This document shows positions 50,839 to 59,644 of a stretch of 64,000 nucleotides of DNA, piece by piece. The translations under genes and the position numbers were made by a program. The notes below the pieces were generated by a model, which worked only from the letters and a program-made list of their open reading frames with translations, had not been told where the DNA came from and ran no database searches. This DNA comes from Hyphomicrobiales bacterium (lineage in GTDB: Bacteria; Pseudomonadota; Alphaproteobacteria; Rhizobiales; Rhizobiaceae). The DNA lies in assembly GCA_900468535.1 (NCBI GenBank), contig UBTY01000023.1:124001-188000 (forward strand), written 5' to 3'. Within the stretch, counting starts at the first letter, position 1. Every line of letters begins with the position of its first letter.

Positions 50839-53800
50839 TCAGAAGCGCGCCCTCAACGTTCCTCTTACCATTTGGCTGCTGTCTGATCCGCCGAGAGCAC
50901 CGGTGTAGCTTACGTCGAGTGACATAGCATGCGAAAGCGCGACGTTGACGCCCGCCTCGATGATCGCGCTGTTGCGCGACAAAGGAACACCTGCGCTCGT
51001 GAATGCCGATCCGCTGCTGAAGGCAAGCGTTTCAGTCGAGTCCAGATCACCGCTGGCATAGCGCCAGGCGAGCGTGCCGTACAACGCGGCGTCGAAGGCC
51101 GATAGCGCCAGCGCAGTGTCTGCGTGCATTCCGAGCGTCGTATATGTCACCGACGATTGCGATCCTCCGCTTGAGAGCGCAGCGTCACCGCCCGCTTCGG
51201 AAAATCCCCCCGTTCGTACGTTGACGTACGCGAGATTGGCGAACGGTTCCAATTTCAGCGAGTCGACTTCCAGCCCGTAACCTACCTCGCCAAACACTTG
51301 CGCCGCTTGACTCCAATAGCTTGATGTCAATTGGTCCGAGTAACCGCTGAACGCGACCGTTCTGTCGGTTGCCAGATCTTGCGCCGTGTAGATCGCGCCC
51401 GTGCGGAACGCCAGATGCCCGATCTTGCTGCCAGCGTAGACGCCAACGCTGTAGTCGTCACTGCTGGCCGAGGCCGACGTCTGATCAAATGTGCTCCGAC
51501 CGTAAGCTGCCAAAGCTCCGAGCGTAATGCCGGTATCCGCAAGGCTCGTATCCACACCGACGACGAGACCACCCGATCTGGCAGAGATGTCCTGATCGTC
51601 GGTTTCGGAGCCGCCCAATCTCGACCAACCGCCGTAGGCCTGGGACCAGACCGAAATCGGACTTTGATCCTCTTTGGCGACCATATCATTGATTGCGCGC
51701 AAGCCTGGCGCATCCTGTGACGCAGCCGTGTCGTAGGCCAACACAAGGTTATCCTGCGCATCGTTGGCAAGCGCACCGCTATCCATCGCCCTCAAGCGGC
51801 CTAGGCCGGCATCACGCAGGAATCGGCTGTTGTCGAAGCTCGATGTCGTCAGGCTCGCATGAAGGGCACCGCCAAGTTGCCCGAAGGCGCTGCGGGCTTC
51901 CCCGGCACTGAGAACGCTTATTGCATCGTAGAGACTGTTCGAGATGCCGAGGCTCTCCAAGCTGGCGGCGACGGCCGACTGATTTCTCGTTGCGGCAACA
52001 TCGGAGAAGGCGACATTGTTGCGCTCGAGCGTGAGGGACATATCGCTGCTTGTATAGTCCAGCACGGCATCGACGAAGGCGTAATCGGAGCTGATATTAT
52101 CGAACGCGCCGGAGACGCCTCCGGATGCGGTGAGGATGGTATAGGACTGGAACGCACTGAGATGGCTACCGATCAGGGAGAGCGTGCCGCCATTGATGGT
52201 AATCGCGCCGCTGACTTCGATGCTATCACTCTGGGTCTGATCCGCATCGACCTGATAGGTCGAACCGCTCTCGAACGTCAGGTCGCCATCGACGCTGAGT
52301 GTCCCAACGCCGTCGTCACCGGGTGATATCGTGGCACCGGACTCCAGGACCGTTGTGCCGACGGTGCCGGTTCCGGCGAGCGTGCCATAGCCGTTGACGA
52401 CAAGCGAACCGGAGAGGATGCCATCCACGTAAAGGCTTCCCCCGGACACCGTCGTCGTGCCGTCAAACCCACTTGCATCACCGGTCAGGCGCACCGACCC
52501 TGCGGCCACATAGATCTCACCTGTCCCGTCGATCGAGGCATCGATTGTTTCTTCCGCCCCTCCGAAATTGAACACCAATGACCCGGCGCCATCGCCGAAG
52601 TGGATCGCATCGACATCGAGGCTGGCCGAACCACCCGCAGTCTGGCCAAGCGCGGCGCCGATATTGACCGTGCCGACAGAGCCGGACAGCGCGGCGATAT
52701 AGAGATCGCTTGCCGATAAGGTTGCCCCACCGGAGACCGTCACTGTCCCGGTGCCGCCATTGCCGACGTATAAGTCGTCCGAGATCGCGAATAGCGAACC
52801 ATCGCCACTTACAAACACAGTACCCACACTGCCGGCGAGATTGCCAACGACGCCGTTCTGGGACGTGACCGTTCCGCCGAGAATGACGTCGAGTTCCCCG
52901 TTACCGGCATCCGCTACAACGATGTCATTTGAATTGTACCAGCTCGACTGGTTCCCGGTTACGACCACCGATCCGGTAGAGCCGCCCGCCAGACCGATGA
53001 TTGCAGTCGAACTCGTCAAAAGCCCGCCGGCACTTACCGACAGGCTCGCCGAAGCTCCGGCCGCTCCGCCGAGATCCAATTCATTCGCAATGTCCCACCA
53101 GGAGCCGTCGCCACTGACGAGCGCCGTGCCCTCGCTGCCGGAGTTGCTGGCGAGGTAGGCATTGTCGGTCGAGAAGACACCGCCGGTAACGACCTTCAGA
53201 TCACCGCTTCCCAACACGCCAATCGCGGAATCTCCGTTCACCTGGAGAGTGCTTCCCGTACCGGCGATGACAACGGAACCACTGGAATCCGCGCCTTCCC
53301 CGAGAACAAGACTTTGCGCGTCGACATTTGCGGCATTGCTGATCGAAAGGCTACCCTCCCCCAGTCCACCGATCGTCAATGTGGTGTCGACATCCCAGAG
53401 AGATCCCAATCCATCGACGGTGACCGAGCCGGTGCCTCCGAGTCCGTCCCCAACAGACGCGGACGTGCTCTCGACCTGCCCGCCGGCGCTGATGTCGAGA
53501 GTTCCCGTCCCGCCCGAGGTCGTGTTCCGATCTCCGCCGAGCAGCAGCGCACCGGTTTCCCAGAGCGATCCGGATCCGCCGACAGTTACACTCCCGTCCC
53601 CGCTTAAGCCGATCGCCGCTGATACACTCGATACTTCCGCGCCGGAGTACATCGACAAACTTCCCGCGCCATCAGCGCCCACCGTGAGAAGCCCATCGCT
53701 GATCCAACTCGAGCCGAGCCCGGAGATCACAACGGAGCTTTCCGAACTTGCCTCAGCACCGATCGTGGCGTTTTCGGTGATGAGTTCCGCGCCCGTCGAG

Positions 53801-54525
53801 ATCGTCAGAGTACCGTCGCCGGCCGATCCGACGGTTAGGTCGCCGTTGACAGTCCAGAGACTTCCCGCGCCCGACAAGGACACTTCACCCGAGGAGCCCA
53901 GGCGATAGGCGATCGTCGCGTCCGCAGTCTCCAACGTTGCTGCGGCTGTAACCTCCAGAGCTCCGCCGCCTGCATAACCGACGAAAAGTTCGTCGGCGAT
54001 CGAGGCTGATGACGATCCGCCGGTAATGCTAAGGGTTCCAATGCCTTGTGAATCGAGCCCGAGGTAGACAGCGCCAGTTCCGACATATTGGCCACCGGCA
54101 TCCACCAGCAGGTAACCTGTGCCGGCATCGCCGATCGTCAGCGATCCGCTGTTTGTCCAGAGCCCCGTGGCGCCCGAGATCTCGACCGTTCCGCTGGAAC
54201 CCGCACTCAGTCCGAGGATTGTCGAGAACGTATCGAAGCTTTGGACTATCTTGAGCGATCCGCTTTGCTGCGAGCCGACGGTCAAATCGTCGGCACTCGC
54301 GCTCGCATTCACCATCACGGTCTGTAGAATCGATTGATCGATCAGAACGGAATCGGACGAACTTGGCGTCGATGACGACGGAGACCAGTTTCCGGAATTC
54401 GCCCAGTCGTCGTCAACAGCGCCCGTCCACGACAACGAGGCGGCAGCGGCCGTTCCGGGCAGGCAAGAAAAGGAAGAGATCAAAAGTAAAGGGAGGCGCA
54501 GAGCAGCGTATCGAACGGAATTCAT
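50839..54525 (-). CDS. Large repeat-rich autotransporter (type Va)
   Basis: A 1228-aa protein. A signal peptide ends near GTAAAA (residue 28), and SLSWTGAVDDDWANSGNW opens the passenger. About residues 60-700 carry many imperfect repeats of roughly 50 residues built on GxLTVGxxGxGxLxIxxG...GSVxVxGxGSxW, predicting a parallel beta-helix. A second set (LVVNGYGTLAGTGTVGTTVLESGATISPGDD, DGDLTFESGSTYQVDAD) is the usual autotransporter pre-barrel element. From about 950 a C-terminal beta-barrel (SVWSQAYGGWSRLGG to the terminal RGTLRARF) inserts in the outer membrane. Surface adhesion or biofilm role is plausible. No catalytic motif seen. Confidence 0.9.
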   Translation of the reverse strand: MNSVRYAALRLPLLLISSFSCLPGTAAAASLSWTGAVDDDWANSGNWSPSSSTPSSSDSVLIDQSILQTVMVNASASADDLTVGSQQSGSLKIVQSFDTFSTILGLSAGSSGTVEISGATGLWTNSGSLTIGDAGTGYLLVDAGGQYVGTGAVYLGLDSQGIGTLSITGGSSSASIADELFVGYAGGGALEVTAAATLETADATIAYRLGSSGEVSLSGAGSLWTVNGDLTVGSAGDGTLTISTGAELITENATIGAEASSESSVVISGLGSSWISDGLLTVGADGAGSLSMYSGAEVSSVSAAIGLSGDGSVTVGGSGSLWETGALLLGGDRNTTSGGTGTLDISAGGQVESTSASVGDGLGGTGSVTVDGLGSLWDVDTTLTIGGLGEGSLSISNAANVDAQSLVLGEGADSSGSVVIAGTGSTLQVNGDSAIGVLGSGDLKVVTGGVFSTDNAYLASNSGSEGTALVSGDGSWWDIANELDLGGAAGASASLSVSAGGLLTSSTAIIGLAGGSTGSVVVTGNQSSWYNSNDIVVADAGNGELDVILGGTVTSQNGVVGNLAGSVGTVFVSGDGSLFAISDDLYVGNGGTGTVTVSGGATLSASDLYIAALSGSVGTVNIGAALGQTAGGSASLDVDAIHFGDGAGSLVFNFGGAEETIDASIDGTGEIYVAAGSVRLTGDASGFDGTTTVSGGSLYVDGILSGSLVVNGYGTLAGTGTVGTTVLESGATISPGDDGVGTLSVDGDLTFESGSTYQVDADQTQSDSIEVSGAITINGGTLSLIGSHLSAFQSYTILTASGGVSGAFDNISSDYAFVDAVLDYTSSDMSLTLERNNVAFSDVAATRNQSAVAASLESLGISNSLYDAISVLSAGEARSAFGQLGGALHASLTTSSFDNSRFLRDAGLGRLRAMDSGALANDAQDNLVLAYDTAASQDAPGLRAINDMVAKEDQSPISVWSQAYGGWSRLGGSETDDQDISARSGGLVVGVDTSLADTGITLGALAAYGRSTFDQTSASASSDDYSVGVYAGSKIGHLAFRTGAIYTAQDLATDRTVAFSGYSDQLTSSYWSQAAQVFGEVGYGLEVDSLKLEPFANLAYVNVRTGGFSEAGGDAALSSGGSQSSVTYTTLGMHADTALALSAFDAALYGTLAWRYASGDLDSTETLAFSSGSAFTSAGVPLSRNSAIIEAGVNVALSHAMSLDVSYTGALGGSDSSQMVRGTLRARF

Positions 54526-54579
54526 AAATCAAATCACCCCGCAACATCATATTGCGGGGTGGAAATAGACTATATCGCG

Positions 54580-54595
54580 GTTAACAGTACGTTAA
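54580..54595 (-). promoter_or_regulatory. CtrA-type box (perfect) before the autotransporter
   Basis: On the minus strand this reads TTAACGTACTGTTAAC, an exact TTAA-N7-TTAAC, 54 bases upstream of the autotransporter ATG and oriented toward it. It lies in the 99-base gap after the histidine kinase gene. Confidence 0.55.
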
Positions 54596-54624
54596 ATAGG
54601 CACGTATTCTGCAGCAACGCCCCC

Positions 54625-55881
54625 CTATTGAACGTCGAATTTCACCGTCTGAACAAGACCCGAAGGATTGCTGTTTGCTACCTCGATGGTACCGCCAAAC
54701 CGTTCAACGATCTCCTTGGCAATAGCGAGCCCGAGCCCAGCTCCTGGCAACGTCTTCCGTCTGGCACTGTCGACCCGGAAGAAAGGCTCGAAGATCTGAC
54801 CCAGACGATCGGGCGGAATTCCCGGCCCGTTGTCCGAGATGACGATGACAGCCTTGCCGTCTCGGTTCCGAACGCTGACGCTGGCGCCGCCGCCATGCGT
54901 CGCTGCGTTGATGACAAGATTTCGGACGGCCCGCTTCAGGGCAAGAGGCGCCCCTCGTGCAACCGTCTCTTCAAGCCCTGTCGTCTTGGCCTTGAAGCCC
55001 AGCTGCTGCAGCTCCGTCACGATATCGGCGACCAACTCATTCAAGTGAACCGTCTCGGTCACGCCCGGAGAAGCTACCTCTTCGCGCACGAGACGGATCG
55101 CGCTGTCAGCGATTGCATCCAGCTCCTCGAGATCCGAGAGCCACTTCTCGCGCTCGTCATCGTCAGTGACAAATTCCGCGCGAAGCCGCATCCGCGTCAT
55201 CGGTGTTCTCAGGTCGTGGCCCGCAGCGGCAACAAGGCGCATCCGGCTTTCCATCGCCGATCGCAGCCTCGCGGACAAACGGTTCAGCGCCTGCGCGGTT
55301 GCGCGAACCTCGCCGGCACCGGTTTCGGGTATGTAGGGCAACACGCCGTCCGTTCCTATTCGCCCGGCCGCACTTTGCAGCAATTCCAGCGGGCCGATGA
55401 TCTTCGAAGCCGCGAAGATAGAAACCGCTGTGCTCCCGAGGATGATAAGCGTCATCCAGCCGCCAAGAACAAGCCAGCCATCCGGCGGCGGGCCGTGGTT
55501 TGGCAGGGCCGCAAATAGCCATTCGCCCTCTGCCAGCTTGATCGCCGCCGTGGATCCGTCCTCTTTTCCCGAGGGCATGGTGACAAACCCTTCGGCATCG
55601 ATCCCATCCTTCTCGAGCGCACGGTCCAGTGCCTCGGACAGCCGATCGTCCCGCCTGCCCGTCGGGGGAGCGTTCTTCAACACGACGCCCGCACGTACTG
55701 CATCGTCTCGGTTATGACCGACGAGTTCTCTGGAAATGCGTAGTTGCGCGACAGTCGCGGCAACTGTCATTTCCGCACTGGGCGGCTGAAGGACCCTGCT
55801 CGCAACGAAGGTCGCAAGCGCCACAACGGTGACGATCGCCAGGATAAGGAGACCAACAATTCGATTTCGAAGTGAGTTCAT
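54625..55881 (-). CDS. Sensor histidine kinase (EnvZ/RstB-like)
   Basis: A 418-aa protein: transmembrane helix about 8-28, periplasmic sensor region to about 135, second transmembrane helix about 139-158, HAMP (FAASKIIGPLELLQSAAGRIG), HisKA with phospho-acceptor His222 in AAAGHDLRTPMTRM, and HATPase_c (NLVINAATHGGG, ISDNGPGIPPDRLGQIFEPFFR, GAGLGLAIAKEIVERFGG). The ATG overlaps the response regulator stop, so the two are cotranslated. It may control the divergent efflux operon. Confidence 0.92.
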   Translation of the reverse strand: MNSLRNRIVGLLILAIVTVVALATFVASRVLQPPSAEMTVAATVAQLRISRELVGHNRDDAVRAGVVLKNAPPTGRRDDRLSEALDRALEKDGIDAEGFVTMPSGKEDGSTAAIKLAEGEWLFAALPNHGPPPDGWLVLGGWMTLIILGSTAVSIFAASKIIGPLELLQSAAGRIGTDGVLPYIPETGAGEVRATAQALNRLSARLRSAMESRMRLVAAAGHDLRTPMTRMRLRAEFVTDDDEREKWLSDLEELDAIADSAIRLVREEVASPGVTETVHLNELVADIVTELQQLGFKAKTTGLEETVARGAPLALKRAVRNLVINAATHGGGASVSVRNRDGKAVIVISDNGPGIPPDRLGQIFEPFFRVDSARRKTLPGAGLGLAIAKEIVERFGGTIEVANSNPSGLVQTVKFDVQ

Positions 55882-56603
55882 CGGTCTGACGTCGTCAATC
55901 TTACAGGAACTGACAGCTGATATCCGCCGTTTCGAACCGTCTTGAATAGTGGCCCCGACATGCTGTCTCCCAGCTTTCGCCGGAGCCGGCTGACCAGCAC
56001 ATCGATCGACCGGTCGAGAGGATCCCTGCTTCGGCCCTGCGTGACGTCCAGAAGCTGATCACGAGACAGGAGGCGACCGGGACGCTCGAGAAACACCTTC
56101 AGCAAGTCGAACTCCGCGCCCGTCAACTCCACCTCTTGCCCATCGTCCCGAAGAACGCGGCGAAGATCGGGGTCCACTTCAAATTCCGCAAAATTGTAGA
56201 TCTTGGCTTGCGGACTGAGCGGCTCCGTCGATCCCATCCGTCTCAAGACCGCCTTGATACGTGCCAGCAATTCGCGCGGGTTGAACGGCTTGCTGAGATA
56301 ATCGTCAGCGCCAAGTTCAAGCCCTATGATGCGATCGACGTCCTCCTTCAGGGCGGTGAGAAGAATGACCGCGACAGGCGGTCTTCTGTCGCGGAGGTCG
56401 CGGCAGATATCGAGACCCGATCCATCCGGAAGCATGACATCGAGCACGATCAGATCCGGCTTGGTGCTTGCCAGCACCGCTTCGCATTCACGCCGATCGG
56501 CGGCAACGGAGACGCGCAACCCCTGTCCCTCCAGGTAACGGGACAGCAGGGTGCGGATCTCGCGGTCATCATCAACGATCAGTATATGTTCGGTCGTATT
56601 CAT
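55878..56603 (-). CDS. OmpR-family response regulator
   Basis: A 241-aa protein: receiver domain with acidic pair in ILIVDDDREIR, phospho-acceptor Asp55 in LIVLDVMLPDGSG and Lys in DDYLSKPFNP, followed by a winged-helix OmpR DNA-binding domain (ELTGAEFDLLKVFLERPGRLLSRDQLLD, SIDVLVSRLRRKLGD, KTVRNGGYQL). ATG 56603 gives the family N-terminus. It diverges from the NodT-MacAB operon across about 290 bases, a common arrangement for a regulator controlling an efflux pump. Confidence 0.93.
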   Translation of the reverse strand: MNTTEHILIVDDDREIRTLLSRYLEGQGLRVSVAADRRECEAVLASTKPDLIVLDVMLPDGSGLDICRDLRDRRPPVAVILLTALKEDVDRIIGLELGADDYLSKPFNPRELLARIKAVLRRMGSTEPLSPQAKIYNFAEFEVDPDLRRVLRDDGQEVELTGAEFDLLKVFLERPGRLLSRDQLLDVTQGRSRDPLDRSIDVLVSRLRRKLGDSMSGPLFKTVRNGGYQLSVPVRLTTSDR

Positions 56604-56896
56604 CGTCCTAGCCTCTTCGACCTTGCGAATAACGCTCCTGTCGACGTCCTGCCAAACAGTTTTGTAACATTTCATTGCCGTCGGGCCGACAGCAACATTC
56701 GTTTACAAATTTCCCGCAGCCGGACCTCTTCGGAAACATTCAGGCGAAAGCCCGGACAAACTTCCCGGATAGAGCAGTCCTCATGAACACACCCACCTCG
56801 GCTGCTGCCGAGCTCCCGCCGGTCTCGTCTTACCAGCATTTTTGCGCAACGCATCGCGTCGCTGCTCTCCGGCCTACCGATAATATGGAATGAATA

Positions 56897-58405
56897 ATGC
56901 ACAGGTTTCGAAACGATCTTTTGCGTGGTGCCGCTCGGTCTCGGGCGCCCCAACTCTGCGGCGCACTCCTGTTGACGACGGCCCTGACCGGATGCATGGT
57001 CGGACCGGACTACCAGGGACCGCAGCTTGTCGTTCCGTCTTCCTTCAGCAAGATAAAGAAAGCCGATCAGAAACGGCCGCCAGAACTGATCAGTTGGTGG
57101 AAAAATCTCAACGATCCCTTGCTAGATGATCTCGTTGAAGAGGCGGTCGCAAGCAATCTCGACGTTGCAGCAGCAAAGGCAAAGCTGCGCCAGGCCCGCG
57201 CGGAGACTAGAGAACAGGCGGGCGCGTTTCTGCCGACAGCGTCTGGTTCGTCGTCAACGACCCGCAGTCGCTCGACATCCAACGACGTCGTGACAACCTC
57301 CTGGCAGTACGCGGCCGGTTTCGACGCGAGTTGGGAAGTTGATTTGTTCGGCGCCAACCGACGCGCGCTTGAGGCGGCACGCTATAGCGAGGACGCGGCA
57401 AGAGAGGATCTGCGCGACACGCTTGTCACGCTCATCGGCGACGTCTCGTCGTACTACGTTCAGGCCAGAGAGTATCAGTCGCTGATTGATCTTGCGGAGC
57501 GCTCGGCCAAATCCCAACGCCAGACAGCAGCCCTGACTCGTCGGCAGTTCGAGGCGGGAGAGGCGACGGGGATGGATGCCGCAAAGGCCGATGCGCAGGC
57601 GGCGTCGACCGAAGCCGATGTGCCGGCATACCGGATTTCCTATGCGCAGATGGTCCACCGGCTCGGCGTGCTTCTCGGCAAGTCGCCCGATGCCGTCGAA
57701 GCCCGCCTTTCGAAGAAGGTGACGATCCCCTCCCCGCGCGGACCCGCCACGATCGGAATACCGGCCGACATTCTCGTCAACCGGCCGGATGTTCGTCTGG
57801 CTGAACGCCGGCTTGCCCAGTACACTGCCAAGATTGGCCGAAGCGAAGCCAATCGATATCCTTCCATCAGCCTGACGGGCAGCATTTCCAGCTCGGCAAC
57901 CGATCTATCGAGCCTGGCAAAGGCCTCGACGATCGGGTGGTCATTCGGGCCGACCGTCAACATTCCTCTCTTCCAGGGTGGCCAGCTGAAAGCTGCGGTG
58001 GATGCGGCAAAGGCGGAACGCGACCAGTATTTCGTCGCCTACCAATCCGCTGTCCTGTCGGCGATGGAAGATATCGAGAATTCGATCGTCGCCCTCAATC
58101 AATCGCGCCTGAAGAGGACGAAGCTCTCCGTTTCCGTCGAGGGCTATCGAACGGCCGCGCGACTATCGAGGTCGCTGAACGAGACCGGCGCCACGAACTT
58201 CCTCAACGTGCTCGACGCCGAGCGTTCGCTGTACTCGGCGGAAGAAAACTTCATCGAAAGCAAGTCTGACGTCGCCACCTACTACATCGCGCTGAACAAG
58301 GCCTTGGGCGGCGGCTGGGATGCGGCTGTCGACGTCGATACGCCGGCGGTCATTGATCGCCGCGAAGGACCACATCTTGCCACGACAAAGCCAAACGGCG
58401 CCTGA
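56897..58405 (+). CDS. NodT-family outer-membrane efflux lipoprotein
   Basis: A 502-aa TolC-like channel: a lipobox ends at Cys33 (LTTALTGC), then MVGPDYQGPQLVVP, the two OEP repeats (LDVAAAKAKLRQARAETREQAG, VLINRPDVRLAERRLAQYTAKIGRSEANRYPSISLTGS-type block) and ATNFLNVLDAERSLYSAEENFIESK. It supplies the outer-membrane exit for the MacAB pump encoded next, 18 bases downstream. Confidence 0.92.
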   Translation: MHRFRNDLLRGAARSRAPQLCGALLLTTALTGCMVGPDYQGPQLVVPSSFSKIKKADQKRPPELISWWKNLNDPLLDDLVEEAVASNLDVAAAKAKLRQARAETREQAGAFLPTASGSSSTTRSRSTSNDVVTTSWQYAAGFDASWEVDLFGANRRALEAARYSEDAAREDLRDTLVTLIGDVSSYYVQAREYQSLIDLAERSAKSQRQTAALTRRQFEAGEATGMDAAKADAQAASTEADVPAYRISYAQMVHRLGVLLGKSPDAVEARLSKKVTIPSPRGPATIGIPADILVNRPDVRLAERRLAQYTAKIGRSEANRYPSISLTGSISSSATDLSSLAKASTIGWSFGPTVNIPLFQGGQLKAAVDAAKAERDQYFVAYQSAVLSAMEDIENSIVALNQSRLKRTKLSVSVEGYRTAARLSRSLNETGATNFLNVLDAERSLYSAEENFIESKSDVATYYIALNKALGGGWDAAVDVDTPAVIDRREGPHLATTKPNGA

Positions 58406-58423
58406 TTTCCACGAGAAAGAACG

Positions 58424-59641
58424 ATGAAACTGAAGACAAAGAGGTTTGGCGCCATCCTCACAGCCTGCGCCGCCCTGGCAATAGCAATCTTCGCGTGGCA
58501 GCGCGCTCCCGCGCAAACGCAGGGGCTGCTGACCGCGGTGGCGGTTCGCGGAGACATCGAGCAAACGGTACTTGCCACCGGGACATTCAAGCCATCCAAA
58601 CTTGTGGCGGTCGGCGCGCAGGTCTCCGGCCGCATCACCCACCTCGCCGTCCGGCTTGGTGAAGAGATAACGCAGGGATCACTGGTCGCGGAGATCGACT
58701 CGACGACACAGAAAAACGAGCTGAAGACAGCCGAAGCGTCTCTGGCCAACGTGGAGGCCCAGCGACAGGAAACGGAAGCGGAGCTCGCCAATGCGGAGAT
58801 AACGCTGGCTCGACAAAAGAACATCTATGCCAACCAGGCAGGCGCGAAAGCCGACCTCGACAGCGCCGAGACGTCAGTCAACAAGACGCGCGCGCAGATC
58901 GCCGCGCTCGATGCGCAGATCGTCGAGGCCGAGGTCGCCGTCGAGACCGCCAAGGCAAATCTCGGCTATACCCGCATTACGGCGCCGATGGACGGGACGG
59001 TGCTGGCGATCGTCAATCAGGAAGGGCAGACAGTAAACGCGACGCAGACGGCACCGACCATCATCGTTCTCGGCCAGCTTTCCACGATGACGGTGCGAGC
59101 AGAGATCTCTGAAGCCGATATCGTGAAGGTGGCGGCTGGACAGCAGGTCTATTTCTCGATCATGGGCGAGCCGGGAGTGCGCAACGAAGCAACACTGCGT
59201 GCAATCGAGCCAGCGCCTGAAAGCATCACCAGCGACAGCAGCGTAAGCTCGTCAACGAGCAGCTCGAGCAGTTCCTCGTCATCGTCGTCGAGCTCGTCCG
59301 CGATCTACTACAACGGGATCTTCGATGTTCCCAATGCCGACGGTCACTTCCGGACATACATGTCCGCGGAAGTCCACATCGTTCTGGCGTCGAAGCGTGA
59401 TGTCGTCACCATTCCGGCAGCGGCTCTGAAGAGCGACAGCAAGGGCGGGTACCGCGTCGAAACCGTGACATCAGACGGTAAGGTCTCAACAAGCGAAATC
59501 CAGGTCGGCCTGGGCGACAACGTCAACGTCGAGGTTCTCTCCGGTCTCACGGAAGGCAGCACCGTCGTCATCGGCCAGGCGGCCAACGCCGAGAAAACAT
59601 CGAGCAGCGCCGGTGGACCGCCACCGCCGATGGGGCTTTAA
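58424..59641 (+). CDS. macA: MacA-type periplasmic adaptor with poly-serine insert
   Basis: A 405-aa membrane-fusion protein: N-terminal membrane anchor (AILTACAALAIAIFAWQ), lipoyl halves (VAVGAQVSGRITHLAVRLGEEITQG and GYTRITAPMDGTVLAIVNQEGQTV), a long alpha-hairpin (about 97-178), then beta-barrel and membrane-proximal domains. Residues about 270-292 are an almost pure serine run before AIYYNGIFDVPN, encoded by mixed TCN and AGC codons. It links MacB to the outer-membrane channel. It ends 3 bases before macB. Confidence 0.92.
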   Translation: MKLKTKRFGAILTACAALAIAIFAWQRAPAQTQGLLTAVAVRGDIEQTVLATGTFKPSKLVAVGAQVSGRITHLAVRLGEEITQGSLVAEIDSTTQKNELKTAEASLANVEAQRQETEAELANAEITLARQKNIYANQAGAKADLDSAETSVNKTRAQIAALDAQIVEAEVAVETAKANLGYTRITAPMDGTVLAIVNQEGQTVNATQTAPTIIVLGQLSTMTVRAEISEADIVKVAAGQQVYFSIMGEPGVRNEATLRAIEPAPESITSDSSVSSSTSSSSSSSSSSSSSSAIYYNGIFDVPNADGHFRTYMSAEVHIVLASKRDVVTIPAAALKSDSKGGYRVETVTSDGKVSTSEIQVGLGDNVNVEVLSGLTEGSTVVIGQAANAEKTSSSAGGPPPPMGL

Positions 59642-59644
59642 AGG

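Noticed and set aside
59230..59300. Poly-serine stretch in MacA as a sequencing or frameshift artefact
   Set aside because: The frame stays open on both sides with correct MacA motifs, and the codons are mixed, so it is genuine coding sequence.
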